Shown in pieces: positions 33,642 through 45,208 of a stretch of DNA of 64,000 bases. A model generated the notes under the pieces. That model was given only the letters and a program-made list of their open reading frames with translations. It was not told the DNA's origin and ran no database searches. Numbering within the stretch: the stretch's first letter is position 1; each line of letters opens with the position of its first letter. Source of the DNA: Trichobilharzia szidati (taxonomy: Eukaryota > Platyhelminthes > Trematoda > Strigeidida > Schistosomatidae); contig OX235277.1 in assembly GCA_944472155.2 (NCBI GenBank), positions 15,758,804-15,822,803 of the forward strand, in the 5' to 3' direction. Both the position numbers and the translations under genes were made by a program.

Positions 33642-36010
33642 ATTTCGAAATGTTTCTGTTAAAGCGCATCGTCATTTTTTGACACTACTGATAATGTTTT
33701 TCAGTGTGCAATATGAATACATGTTCATTTCTGCTGGTAATTTCCCATTTATACGAAATCTAAACAAGTGATTTACCGAGGAGACTCTTCTCATCTTATT
33801 TATTATCAGGACATATAATCCTATATGAATATAAATAAGTTTTCGTATTGAGGATTTATATCCGGTGAAGGAATCGAATGCACAATGTGAATGTATAAAG
33901 TAATAATAGAAGTATAACAACAGTAGCATACAATTTGTACAGTCTCCCTCTATTACGTCAATTATTAATTTTACTTTTCTCACTCTAAACTGTCCACAGT
34001 ATTATTTCACTGTTTCCATTTGTCATTCTATATCAATATTGTTTGGTTACGTTAAATTCTATATTTTACAATTCCACACCAGTTAAGGTAAAGTTTCTTT
34101 TCTATTCGATTCGCTTTCTAATCCCGTAATTGCACACACCTCCAAACTTATATACATACTTTTTATGGATTATTTCATATATGATTAATTGATTTACAAA
34201 CTGACATTGAAATGTGACTATAAACTCAAATATTTTAATTGCATTTCATAATCGCATAATTACATTCACATTTATGATTCATTTCCCTCATCGTGTATAA
34301 TTCTTCAGTGTGAAAAGCTATATGCGTACGATTATGCATCTTCATAATAAATCCGATGGGATTGGTCTCTTCGCTGAATTATCCATTTTCATTTCCTGTA
34401 TGTTACATTAAGAGTTTTCCATGAATTTCTCAACTACACAATTATTTTAATTCTCTCTAACACTCCTAATTTAAAATTTCCGTCATAATGTGGTTTGATA
34501 GACAGGATTATCCCGTAGAAAGCAAAGCATCACAAGAATATTCATATTGGTTACTTTGTTTGTGAGACAACAGTATTTTTCGACGATTCATTTTACCCTG
34601 ATTTATTCAGGCCAGAAGGAGTCAGTGCTCACACGACAACGACTGTCCAGTGTAAAATGTCTTTGCCATACTAAGCAATATTATGAAAATTTTAAGATGG
34701 ATATTTCGTGATTATTTAGGAGATGAGTTGAGAAGAATAGAAATTTAAAATGATACATGTGGCAAGGCGTCTCAAGCATATGAATGTCTTACGAAGGAAA
34801 CAAACTCGGTTTAATTAAATGTTGGATTTCACATCAATAATCCTTAGTTAAGTGAACTGTATATTGCTTTCACAAACAAGGCCACTAAAACATTTCACAG
34901 AGAAACCTGGTAGCTTTCTTTTTGACTGCTTAATTTCATCAGTTTGGCAACTGTCTTGCCATGTAGGTAGTTAGGTTCAAACGGTATAGTCAGGTGGGAA
35001 ATAATGATTGATGAATTCATTCACCCAGGAAGCCTCGTTTCATCTTTTAGGAAAGATGGAAACATGTATCACGGATTTTCATGACTGCACATCGGTTAAT
35101 GTAATTTCAGTAATGACGATAACGGAGTTACCTAGAAGACAGCAAAACCTTTGTGTGTATGACACACAGTTATTTCATTGCTTTATGTAATAAAATAACG
35201 TCTACTTGTTTGACGAAGTAAAGTAGCGTGTGGTTATGGAACAAATTAGAGAGATGTGAAAGCAACCTCACAGGTTTAAATATTTTATGGCAACTACTAG
35301 AAATAGACAAACTAATTGCAGGAAGACAAAGAAGATTAGGGAAATATTCATTTACTCCTAAATCTACTTGCATATGTATTTATTCATGAACCTCTCCGCT
35401 TTATATTATTCCACTCCTATTGCTTTTAAACAAGTAGAATACGAAGTGTAAGAAAAGCGCAGAATGTGCTCTCTATTTGAAACCTTCTCCACTATCACTG
35501 GTCTTCATTTTCTTCTTCTTTCCTTTATTTAGAAATGAATGTTCGGAATTCAAAAGTGCAGCCACAGCGTTTTTAGACAGTGTCATTTTCTACAACGACA
35601 TATCCGTCTGTTTCCATCCCAAGACCTACTTCATTGCGTATTAATCACTACAGTATTGTGAAAGTGGGAATACTGGCAGTTGTGATAAACCAATCAGTAA
35701 TGTCGGCAATTATAATGAATAAAAGGTGCTAAAATGGTGCCCCTAATGATAAAAATAGTTATAAGGACAAACATTCATCTGTGGAAGTCAGAATTTAAAC
35801 GACTTCATTCATCGCAGAGAATTTGAGTCGATTGAAGCTTCACAATTTATCCAAGAGTTTTCTGCAATGTCATGTCTTTTCACCATATCTCTTATTCCAT
35901 GCCTAATTTGACTCTTCATGATGTGACCACCTTGGCTTACTACGCTGATGATTTAGCAGTCCTCCCGAATATTAGTTCATAGTCAAATCGTTTTTAATTT
36001 TTAAAAAATT
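33642..36010. other. No gene recognised
   Basis: AT-rich spacer, no supported feature. Confidence 0.5.
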
Positions 36011-36014
36011 TTTT

Positions 36015-36345
36015 TGAGCTTTGTCTCTTGCAGACTGGTCATAAAAATATCAGCTAATATCGGAGTCAGTGAACTTCCCATTGCCACTCCAGCAACCTGG
36101 CAATACATTTTGTTGTCAAACTGAAATTGTATATCATTAGTACATAACAAGAGAAGCAGCTTATATTCCAGCGTTGGTATAGGAAGAGAATCAGAGTGTT
36201 GACAGATGATGTCTTATGTCTCTTGCAGAGAGATCGGTTGAATAGTGAATCACATCTATGTAAACCATGATTTTGCCATGTTCATTGAGTTGATTCACCT
36301 CTTCAACAAATCGGAAAAAGTCTTTAAGTGTATGCTTAGCAGAGA
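36015..36345 (-). mobile_element. Penelope-like element RT fragment (copy C)
   Basis: The minus strand matches copy B around motif B: the Tyr-Cys-Gln-Val-Ala-Gly-Val-Ala-Met region, SPLTPI, and the upstream FFRFVEEVNQLNEHGK region. Too short and broken to code. Confidence 0.65.
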
Positions 36346-36384
36346 GGTAGAATATAACTTTTATTTATTTGATATATAACCTAA

Positions 36385-36800
36385 TGAAATGAATGATGGT
36401 ACCATATTATTCTGCACACCATCGTTGTTCTCGCTTTATGCAAATGCATCAAGGGGAATAAATGCATGGAGAATGTTGCAGTATTGTCAATTTAAGTAAC
36501 ACTACTGATGAGAAAACCACACTACTGCACTTTTCAATTCAACACGATCCTGATAAATGTTCGTATTTTTCACTGAGAAAGAGACAGTTTTCTTGGTACA
36601 ACCTTCTCTGATTCTTTACTTGGTTAAATCAATCGTCAGTGAGCATCGCTTATTGATTATTTGCAAATGTTTTTTATTGATTGATATTATTGTTTACATG
36701 CAACGTATTTTGAATTATTTTTATTCTTTGTTGTTTTCATTCGAAGATTAACAATGGGCTCATTGATATCAAATTGCAGGATCAGAATAGAGAATGATCA
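36385..36800 (+). repeat. Second copy of the 1285-1740 repeat
   Basis: Same strand, about 85% by eye. It lacks the hammerhead-like string present at 1279-1299. Confidence 0.6.
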
Positions 36801-36884
36801 AACAATTTTTCGGTAGGTCGTTTGATTTATGGTTTTCTTTTGTAGATTTATGTCTTACGATGAAATTTCTTTCATGTTTTATTT

Positions 36885-37265
36885 TAGAAGTCATTCGTTT
36901 TATTTGTTGATTCGATTTTCAACACAAGAAAGCCGTCTTTCATCATTACATTAAGCAAATTGTCAGAATGTTGTTTAGAAATGTCATCTGCTACATTTTT
37001 GACTTTCATCTTGCTCATGTTTATTTACTATTTCTACAATCCGTCTGACAGCAAGAAGAAAACAAGATTCATGTCAACAAGAAACCATAAACAAGTTAGG
37101 CAGAAAGATATTATTGTAATGTATTCATTTCAATATTATTTTGTATCGTGTAAGTACAAAATGGTGTCTTACACAAAATAGAATGTTCTATGCAAATAGG
37201 GCGCACAAAATGCATGTGGCGTTTGTAAACCTTAAAGTATCAAAATGTTGTATACAATCGATGAA
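36885..37265 (-). repeat. Third copy of the MEG upstream region
   Basis: Reverse complement of 14990-15370, without the signal-peptide exon. Confidence 0.65.
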
Positions 37266-37559
37266 TTATTGCTGTTCCTTGTTACCTCGTTCAGTCTCCA
37301 CATCATGAGCACAGCTTCTTATTAGGATTTAATAAGCAGAATATATATACATGTACATATCAAGTTGAATAATCATGCATACAGGATAACAGGATTTACC
37401 TCCGCATCTTGTGTACTCATTGTTTTCAATGAAAAGAAAACTGCAGTGATACTTTAAGGAATAAAGACAATCTAGATTTGAATCAAGTGGTAATAATCCG
37501 GAAGAGGAACCAATTTGAAATGAAACGCTGTATATTTCGGTTTATTTTAAGAGCAGAAC

Positions 37560-38430
37560 TAAACGTAGTACAAAACTTCCCCACCCTTCGAATCTCACTG
37601 CATCAATTTACTTAATCTAAGTTGTCAGAACCTACGTGAATGGGTCGAACTAACACACAGTGACTTAATATATTGAATCTCTGTTTTGATTCCATCACTA
37701 TTTACAGCTTCCAGGAACTCGAGGCACCTAACAGATTCCCGCAATCACTCCACAAATTCCGCTTTCCGATTTCTAGAGAAAATCGGTGGCATTGAAACAG
37801 ATGACTCCCGACGTCACAGCATTATATACCTCAGTTGCACGGAAACTACCGAATGAGACCATGAAGCAACTACTCAGCAACGACAAACACATCCCACATT
37901 AATCAGAAGAGCCACACACAAGTGAGATGGAGAGTATAAACCTATGCCTTACAAGAAACTCTCAATTCAAAGGCCAAATATATGATCAAGTTAATGGAAC
38001 GCCAATGGGTCCGTCAATATCACGTTTGATTGCAGAAGCAGTGACGCAAGGAATCGAAGACGTAAACCTAGCAGCGAACAAACTTAAACGTAGATGAAAC
38101 ATTATTTACTCTAAAGAAATGAGTTGGATAAAGCTCACAAATTAATAATCTACGTCATCAACGCCATCAGAAGATTATAGAAAATTAACTCATACGGACC
38201 GAAACTGAATTAATAACTTCACAATCAAATGACATAGTAAAATTATTGTGTGTACAAACACTATTTCAGAAGGCCAGGACTCATTGAGGCATTCCTTTTA
38301 AAGGAAAACCGGAGAAAGATATTCTATGCATGTCTTTCAAAACTGAATATGAAAGGAATTTTATCAAAAGACGAATATCCACGATACGAACGAGAAAATC
38401 AAATGATATACACCACACTTTGTTGACCAT
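37560..38430 (+). mobile_element. Penelope-like element RT fragment (copy D, second lineage)
   Basis: Parallels copy E at 59690-60610: 'ccgatttctagaga', TALYTS-like motif A region, FKGQIYDQVNGTPMGPSIS (motif B) and the strand toward LDDT. Stops (one near 37902) and an internal deletion around 38070-38110 kill it. It lies on the left of the satellite as copy E lies on the right. Confidence 0.7.
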
Positions 38431-38799
38431 TCTCTATTCTGATCCATGGAATTGTGAGCATATAATATGCACATGCATATAAATAATCACAACAATTTTT
38501 TAGTTGTTATCAGTATCGGATTGATGCCGCTCAGACGAAGAATAATGTTCCTGTAAGTGAAAAGACCAAAGTAGTCCGTTGACAAGGAAACAAAACACTG
38601 GCGTCTTGTTGTATTTCGGAATATTTCGACGTTATTCACATTATCTATCTGTGTGCAGAAATTGGAAGGGTATCGTCGCATCAACGGAACAGTTTCACAC
38701 GTCACTGCATTAGAAATGATAGATATCGTCTTTTACACAAAATGTGTGTTCCTGCGTGCATTAGGATATGAACGTCTCATTGTCAACAGTAAATATATG

Positions 38800-39030
38800 T
38801 AGTACGTTGAAAATATTGGATTCGAAATATTCAAATTAATGTTGTAGATGCATCATAATTTAAACAGAAATGTCAAGTGGAGTGTTGCATATATTTCAAT
38901 GTGTACATGGAAGTATGCAATTTGAGTTGAGCAAGAACAGCATTTGGATAAAACAGTTTTATTTCACTTCAAATTTCGCCATGGCTTCAAACAAATTCAT
39001 AGAGGAGAATGATGCATCGAAAAATATACT
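38800..39030 (+). repeat. Left half of the repeat interrupted by the satellite
   Basis: Matches 63000-63210 and, inverted, 2380-2545. Continues at 58969 beyond the array. Confidence 0.85.
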
Positions 39031-39118
39031 TTAATTTGCAAGCATTGGTTTTGTAGGGATTTGGTTTGATTGCATGGAGGGTTTCATCATGAGCTGACAT
39101 CAGTTAGAGAACCACTGG

Positions 39119-39122
39119 AAAA
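39119..39122 (-). terminator. Possible Pol III T-run terminator, unit 0 (each unit)
   Basis: Minus strand TTTT lies 10 bases past the hammerhead. A Pol III transcript starting near the A box would be about 135-140 nt and just include the ribozyme. T4 is a weak terminator, so readthrough into multimers is possible. Confidence 0.4.
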
Positions 39123-39132
39123 CCAGCTGGGA

Positions 39133-39178
39133 GTACTGGACATCTGTTTCGTCCTAGTTTGGGACTCTTCAGCAGTAC
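39133..39178 (-). ncRNA. Type I hammerhead ribozyme, unit 0 (repeats every 402 bp)
   Basis: 46 nt on the minus strand: stem I strand GUACUG; core CUGAAGA (fits CUGANGA); stem II GUCC/GGAC with loop CAAACUA; GAA; stem III ACAG/CUGU in most units; C17; stem I partner CAGUAC. Cleavage is expected after that C. Stem II and its loop closely resemble the known schistosome Smα hammerhead. Stem III is a 4-bp palindrome with no loop, so it should act as a dimer. This unit has AUGU instead of CUGU, leaving 3 bp. Confidence 0.9.
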
Positions 39179-39188
39179 GCGCCCAACG

Positions 39189-39199
39189 GGATTCGAACC
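39189..39199 (-). promoter_or_regulatory. Pol III B box, unit 0 (repeats every 402 bp)
   Basis: Minus strand GGTTCGAATCC is a perfect B box, 33 bases after the A box. The cloverleaf itself does not fold, so this is a tRNA-derived promoter, not a tRNA. Confidence 0.85.
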
Positions 39200-39232
39200 C
39201 AGGACCTTCTGGTTACGAGGCGAGCTCGTAGA

Positions 39233-39243
39233 CCATTGAGCCA
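39233..39243 (-). promoter_or_regulatory. Pol III A box, unit 0 (repeats every 402 bp)
   Basis: Minus strand TGGCTCAATGG fits the A-box consensus. In unit 41 (near 55713) a base change turns the end into TGT, likely weakening it. Confidence 0.8.
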
Positions 39244-39534
39244 CTGGGACCCGATCCAATGGTCCTTGAATTCTAACTTCTGCCAATTCACGACATAGCG
39301 CGACCATTTCGCAATGTCTTCTTCGTGAGTAACTGTCCTCATCTTCGACCTGCTGTACCCTACTGGTCACGGCTTCCCACTAGAACCCCAGGTTAACTGC
39401 CTGAATAGGGCCAGTCACTAGTGAGCATCAGATTAATTTGCAAGTATTGGTTTTGTAGGGATTTGGTTTGATTGCATGGAGGGTTTCATCATGAGCTGAC
39501 ATCAGTTAGAGAACCACTGGAAAACCAGCTGGGA

Positions 39535-39580
39535 GTACTGGACAGCTGTTTCGTCCTAGTTTGGGACTCTTCAGCAGTAC
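39535..39580 (-). ncRNA. Type I hammerhead ribozyme, unit 1 (standard form)
   Basis: Same layout with the full ACAG/CUGU stem III. About 40 of 48 minus-strand units carry this form. Confidence 0.9.
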
Positions 39581-42500
39581 GCGCCCAACGGGATTCGAAC
39601 CCAGGACCTTCTGGTTACGAGGCGAGCTCGTAGACCATTGAGCCACTGGGACCCGATCCAATGGTCCTTGAATTCTAACTTCTGCCAATTCACGACATAG
39701 CGCGACCATTTCGCAATGTCTTCTTCGTGAGTAACTGTCCTCATCTTCGACCTGCTGTACCCTACTGGTCACGGCTTCCCACTAGAACCCCAGGTTAACT
39801 GCCTGAATAGGGCCAGTCACTAGTGAGCATCAGATTAATTTGCAAGTATTGGTTTTGTAGGGATTTGGTTTGATTGCATGGAGGGTTTCATCATGAGCTG
39901 ACATCAGTTAGAGAACCACTGGAAAACCAGCTGGGAGTACTGGACAGCTGTTTCGTCCTAGTTTGGGACTCTTCAGCAGTACGCGCCCAACGGGATTCGA
40001 ACCCAGGACCTTCTGGTTACGAGGCGAGCTCGTAGACCATTGAGCCACTGGGACCCGATCCAATGGTCCTTGAATTCTAACTTCTGCCAATTCACGACAT
40101 AGCGCGACCATTTCGCAATGTCTTCTTCGTGAGTAACTGTCCTCATCTTCGACCTGCTGTACCCTACTGGTCACGGCTTCCCACTAGAACCCCAGGTTAA
40201 CTGCCTGAATAGGGCCAGTCACTAGTGAGCATCAGATTAATTTGCAAGTATTGGTTTTGTAGGGATTTGGTTTGATTGCATGGAGGGTTTCATCATGAGC
40301 TGACATCAGTTAGAGAACCACTGGAAAACCAGCTGGGAGTACTGGACAGCTGTTTCGTCCTAGTTTGGGACTCTTCAGCAGTACGCGCCCAACGGGATTC
40401 GAACCCAGGACCTTCTGGTTACGAGGCGAGCTCGTAGACCATTGAGCCACTGGGACCCGATCCAATGGTCCTTGAATTCTAACTTCTGCCAATTCACGAC
40501 ATAGCGCGACCATTTCGCAATGTCTTCTTCGTGAGTAACTGTCCTCATCTTCGACCTGCTGTACCCTACTGGTCACGGCTTCCCACTAGAACCCCAGGTT
40601 AACTGCCTGAATAGGGCCAGTCACTAGTGAGCATCAGATTAATTTGCAAGTATTGGTTTTGTAGGGATTTGGTTTGATTGCATGGAGGGTTTCATCATGA
40701 GCTGACATCAGTTAGAGAACCACTGGAAAACCAGCTGGGAGTACTGGACAGCTGTTTCGTCCTAGTTTGGGACTCTTCAGCAGTACGCGCCCAACGGGAT
40801 TCGAACCCAGGACCTTCTGGTTACGAGGCGAGCTCGTAGACCATTGAGCCACTGGGACCCGATCCAATGGTCCTTGAATTCTAACTTCTGCCAATTCACG
40901 ACATAGCGCGACCATTTCGCAATGTCTTCTTCGTGAGTAACTGTCCTCATCTTCGACCTGCTGTACCCTACTGGTCACGGCTTCCCACTAGAACCCCAGG
41001 TTAACTGCCTGAATAGGGCCAGTCACTAGTGAGCATCAGATTAATTTGCAAGTATTGGTTTTGTAGGGATTTGGTTTGATTGCATGGAGGGTTTCATCAT
41101 GAGCTGACATCAGTTAGAGAACCACTGGAAAACCAGCTGGGAGTACTGGACATCTGTTTCGTCCTAGTTTGGGACTCTTCAGCAGTACGCGCCCAACGGG
41201 ATTCGAACCCAGGACCTTCTGGTTACGAGGCGAGCTCGTAGACCATTGAGCCACTGGGACCCGATCCAATGGTCCTTGAATTCTAACTTCTGCCAATTCA
41301 CGACATAGCGCGACCATTTCGCAATGTCTTCTTCGTGAGTAACTGTCCTCATCTTCGACCTGCTGTACCCTACTGGTCACGGCTTCCCACTAGAACCCCA
41401 GGTTAACTGCCTGAATAGGGCCAGTCACTAGTGAGCATCAGATTAATTTGCAAGTATTGGTTTTGTAGGGATTTGGTTTGATTGCATGGAGGGTTTCATC
41501 ATGAGCTGACATCAGTTAGAGAACCACTGGAAAACCAGCTGGGAGTACTGGACAGCTGTTTCGTCCTAGTTTGGGACTCTTCAGCAGTACGCGCCCAACG
41601 GGATTCGAACCCAGGACCTTCTGGTTACGAGGCGAGCTCGTAGACCATTGAGCCACTGGGACCCGATCCAATGGTCCTTGAATTCTAACTTCTGCCAATT
41701 CACGACATAGCGCGACCATTTCTCAATGTCTTCTTCGTGAGTAACTGTCCTCATCTTCGACCTGCTGTACCCTACTGGTCACGGCTTCCCACTAGAACCC
41801 CAGGTTAACTGCCTGAATAGGGCCAGTCACTAGTGAGCATCAGATTAATTTGCAAGTATTGGTTTTGTAGGGATTTGGTTTGATTGCATGGAGGGTTTCA
41901 TCATGAGCTGACATCAGTTAGAGAACCACTGGAAAACCAGCTGGGAGTACTGGACAGCTGTTTCGTCCTAGTTTGGGACTCTTCAGCAGTACGCGCCCAA
42001 CGGGATTCGAACCCAGGACCTTCTGGTTACGAGGCGAGCTCGTAGACCATTGAGCCACTGGGACCCGATCCAATGGTCCTTGAATTCTAACTTCTGCCAA
42101 TTCACGACATAGCGCGAACATTTCGCAATGTCTTCTTCGTGAGTAACTGTCCTCATCTTCGACCTGCTGTACCCTACTGGTCACGGCTTCCCACTAGAAC
42201 CCCAGGTTAACTGCCTGAATAGGGCCAGTCACTAGTGAGCATCAGATTAATTTGCAAGTATTGGTTTTGTAGGGATTTGGTTTGATTGCATGGAGGGTTT
42301 CATCATGAGCTGACATCAGTTAGAGAACCACTGGAAAACCAGCTGGGAGTACTGGACATCTGTTTCGTCCTAGTTTGGGACTCTTCAGCAGTACGCGCCC
42401 AACGGGATTCGAACCCAGGACCTTCTGGTTACGAGGCGAGCTCGTAGACCATTGAGCCACTGGGACCCGATCCAATGGTCCTTGAATTCTAACTTCTGCC

Positions 42501-45162
42501 AATTCACGACATAGCGCGACCATTTCGCAATGTCTTCTTCGTGAGTAACTGTCCTCATCTTCGACCTGCTGTACCCTACTGGTCACGGCTTCCCACTAGA
42601 ACCCCAGGTTAACTGCCTGAATAGGGCCAGTCACTAGTGAGCATCAGATTAATTTGCAAGTATTGGTTTTGTAGGGATTTGGTTTGATTGCATGGAGGGT
42701 TTCATCATGAGCTGACATCGGTTAGAGAACCACTGGAAAACCAGCTGGGAGTACTGGACAGCTGTTTCGTCCTAGTTTGGGACTCTTCAGCAGTACGCGC
42801 CCAACGGGATTCGAACCCAGGACCTTCTGGTTACGAGGCGAGCTCGTAGACCATTGAGCCACTGGGACCCGATCCAATGGTCCTTGAATTCTAACTTCTG
42901 CCAATTCACGACATAGCGCGACCATTTCGCAATGTCTTCTTCGTGAGTAACTGTCCTCATCTTCGACCTGCTGTACCCTACTGGTCACGGCTTCCCACTA
43001 GAACCCCAGGTTAACTGCCTGAATAGGGCCAGTCACTAGTGAGCATCAGATTAATTTGCAAGTATTGGTTTTGTAGGGATTTGGTTTGATTGCATGGAGG
43101 GTTTCATCATGAGCTGACATCGGTTAGAGAACCACTGGAAAACCAGCTGGGAGTACTGGACAGCTGTTTCGTCCTAGTTTGGGACTCTTCAGCAGTACGC
43201 GCCCAACGGGATTCGAACCCAGGACCTTCTGGTTACGAGGCGAGCTCGTAGACCATTGAGCCACTGGGACCCGATCCAATGGTCCTTGAATTCTAACTTC
43301 TGCCAATTCACGACATAGCGCGACCATTTCTCAATGTCTTCTTCGTGAGTAACTGTCCTCATCTTCGACCTGCTGTACCCTACTGGTCACGGCTTCCCAC
43401 TAGAACCCCAGGTTAACTGCCTGAATAGGGCCAGTCACTAGTGAGCATCAGATTAATTTGCAAGTATTGGTTTTGTAGGGATTTGGTTTGATTGCATGGA
43501 GGGTTTCATCATGAGCTGACATCAGTTAGAGAACCACTGGAAAACCAGCTGGGAGTACTGGACATCTGTTTCGTCCTAGTTTGGGACTCTTCAGCAGTAC
43601 GCGCCCAACGGGATTCGAACCCAGGACCTTCTGGTTACGAGGCGAGCTCGTAGACCATTGAGCCACTGGGACCCGATCCAATGGTCCTTGAATTCTAACT
43701 TCTGCCAATTCACGACATAGCGCGACCATTTCGCAATGTCTTCTTCGTGAGTAACTGTCCTCATCTTCGACCTGCTGTACCCTACTGGTCACGGCTTCCC
43801 ACTAGAACCCCAGGTTAACTGCCTGAATAGGGCCAGTCACTAGTGAGCATCAGATTAATTTGCAAGTATTGGTTTTGTAGGGATTTGGTTTGATTGCATG
43901 GAGGGTTTCATCATGAGCTGACATCGGTTAGAGAACCACTGGAAAACCAGCTGGGAGTACTGGACAGCTGTTTCGTCCTAGTTTGGGACTCTTCAGCAGT
44001 ACGCGCCCAACGGGATTCGAACCCAGGACCTTCTGGTTACGAGGCGAGCTCGTAGACCATTGAGCCACTGGGACCCGATCCAATGGTCCTTGAATTCTAA
44101 CTTCTGCCAATTCACGACATAGCGCGACCATTTCTCAATGTCTTCTTCGTGAGTAACTGTCCTCATCTTCGACCTGCTGTACCCTACTGGTCACGGCTTC
44201 CCACTAGAACCCCAGGTTAACTGCCTGAATAGGGCCAGTCACTAGTGAGCATCAGATTAATTTGCAAGTATTGGTTTTGTAGGGATTTGGTTTGATTGCA
44301 TGGAGGGTTTCATCATGAGCTGACATCAGTTAGAGAACCACTGGAAAACCAGCTGGGAGTACTGGACAGCTGTTTCGTCCTAGTTTGGGACTCTTCAGCA
44401 GTACGCGCCCAACGGGATTCGAACCCAGGACCTTCTGGTTACGAGGCGAGCTCGTAGACCATTGAGCCACTGGGACCCGATCCAATGGTCCTTGAATTCT
44501 AACTTCTGCCAATTCACGACATAGCGCGACCATTTCGCAATGTCTTCTTCGTGAGTAACTGTCCTCATCTTCGACCTGCTGTACCCTACTGGTCACGGCT
44601 TCCCACTAGAACCCCAGGTTAACTGCCTGAATAGGGCCAGTCACTAGTGAGCATCAGATTAATTTGCAAGTATTGGTTTTGTAGGGATTTGGTTTGATTG
44701 CATGGAGGGTTTCATCATGAGCTGACATCGGTTAGAGAACCACTGGAAAACCAGCTGGGAGTACTGGACAGCTGTTTCGTCCTAGTTTGGGACTCTTCAG
44801 CAGTACGCGCCCAACGGGATTCGAACCCAGGACCTTCTGGTTACGAGGCGAGCTCGTAGACCATTGAGCCACTGGGACCCGATCCAATGGTCCTTGAATT
44901 CTAACTTCTGCCAATTCACGACATAGCGCGACCATTTCTCAATGTCTTCTTCGTGAGTAACTGTCCTCATCTTCGACCTGCTGTACCCTACTGGTCACGG
45001 CTTCCCACTAGAACCCCAGGTTAACTGCCTGAATAGGGCCAGTCACTAGTGAGCATCAGATTAATTTGCAAGTATTGGTTTTGTAGGGATTTGGTTTGAT
45101 TGCATGGAGGGTTTCATCATGAGCTGACATCAGTTAGAGAACCACTGGAAAACCAGCTGGGA

Positions 45163-45208
45163 GTACTGGACATCTGTTTCGTCCTAGTTTGGGACTCTTT
45201 AGCAGTAC
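45163..45208 (-). ncRNA. Hammerhead with core mutation, unit 15
   Basis: Position 45200 is T instead of C, so the core reads CUAAAGA. This replaces the essential G5; the unit also has the weak stem III. Expected inactive. Confidence 0.8.

Noticed and set aside
39189..39255. Functional tRNA gene in the satellite unit
   Set aside because: A and B boxes are good but the anticodon and acceptor stems do not pair; it is only a tRNA-derived promoter.
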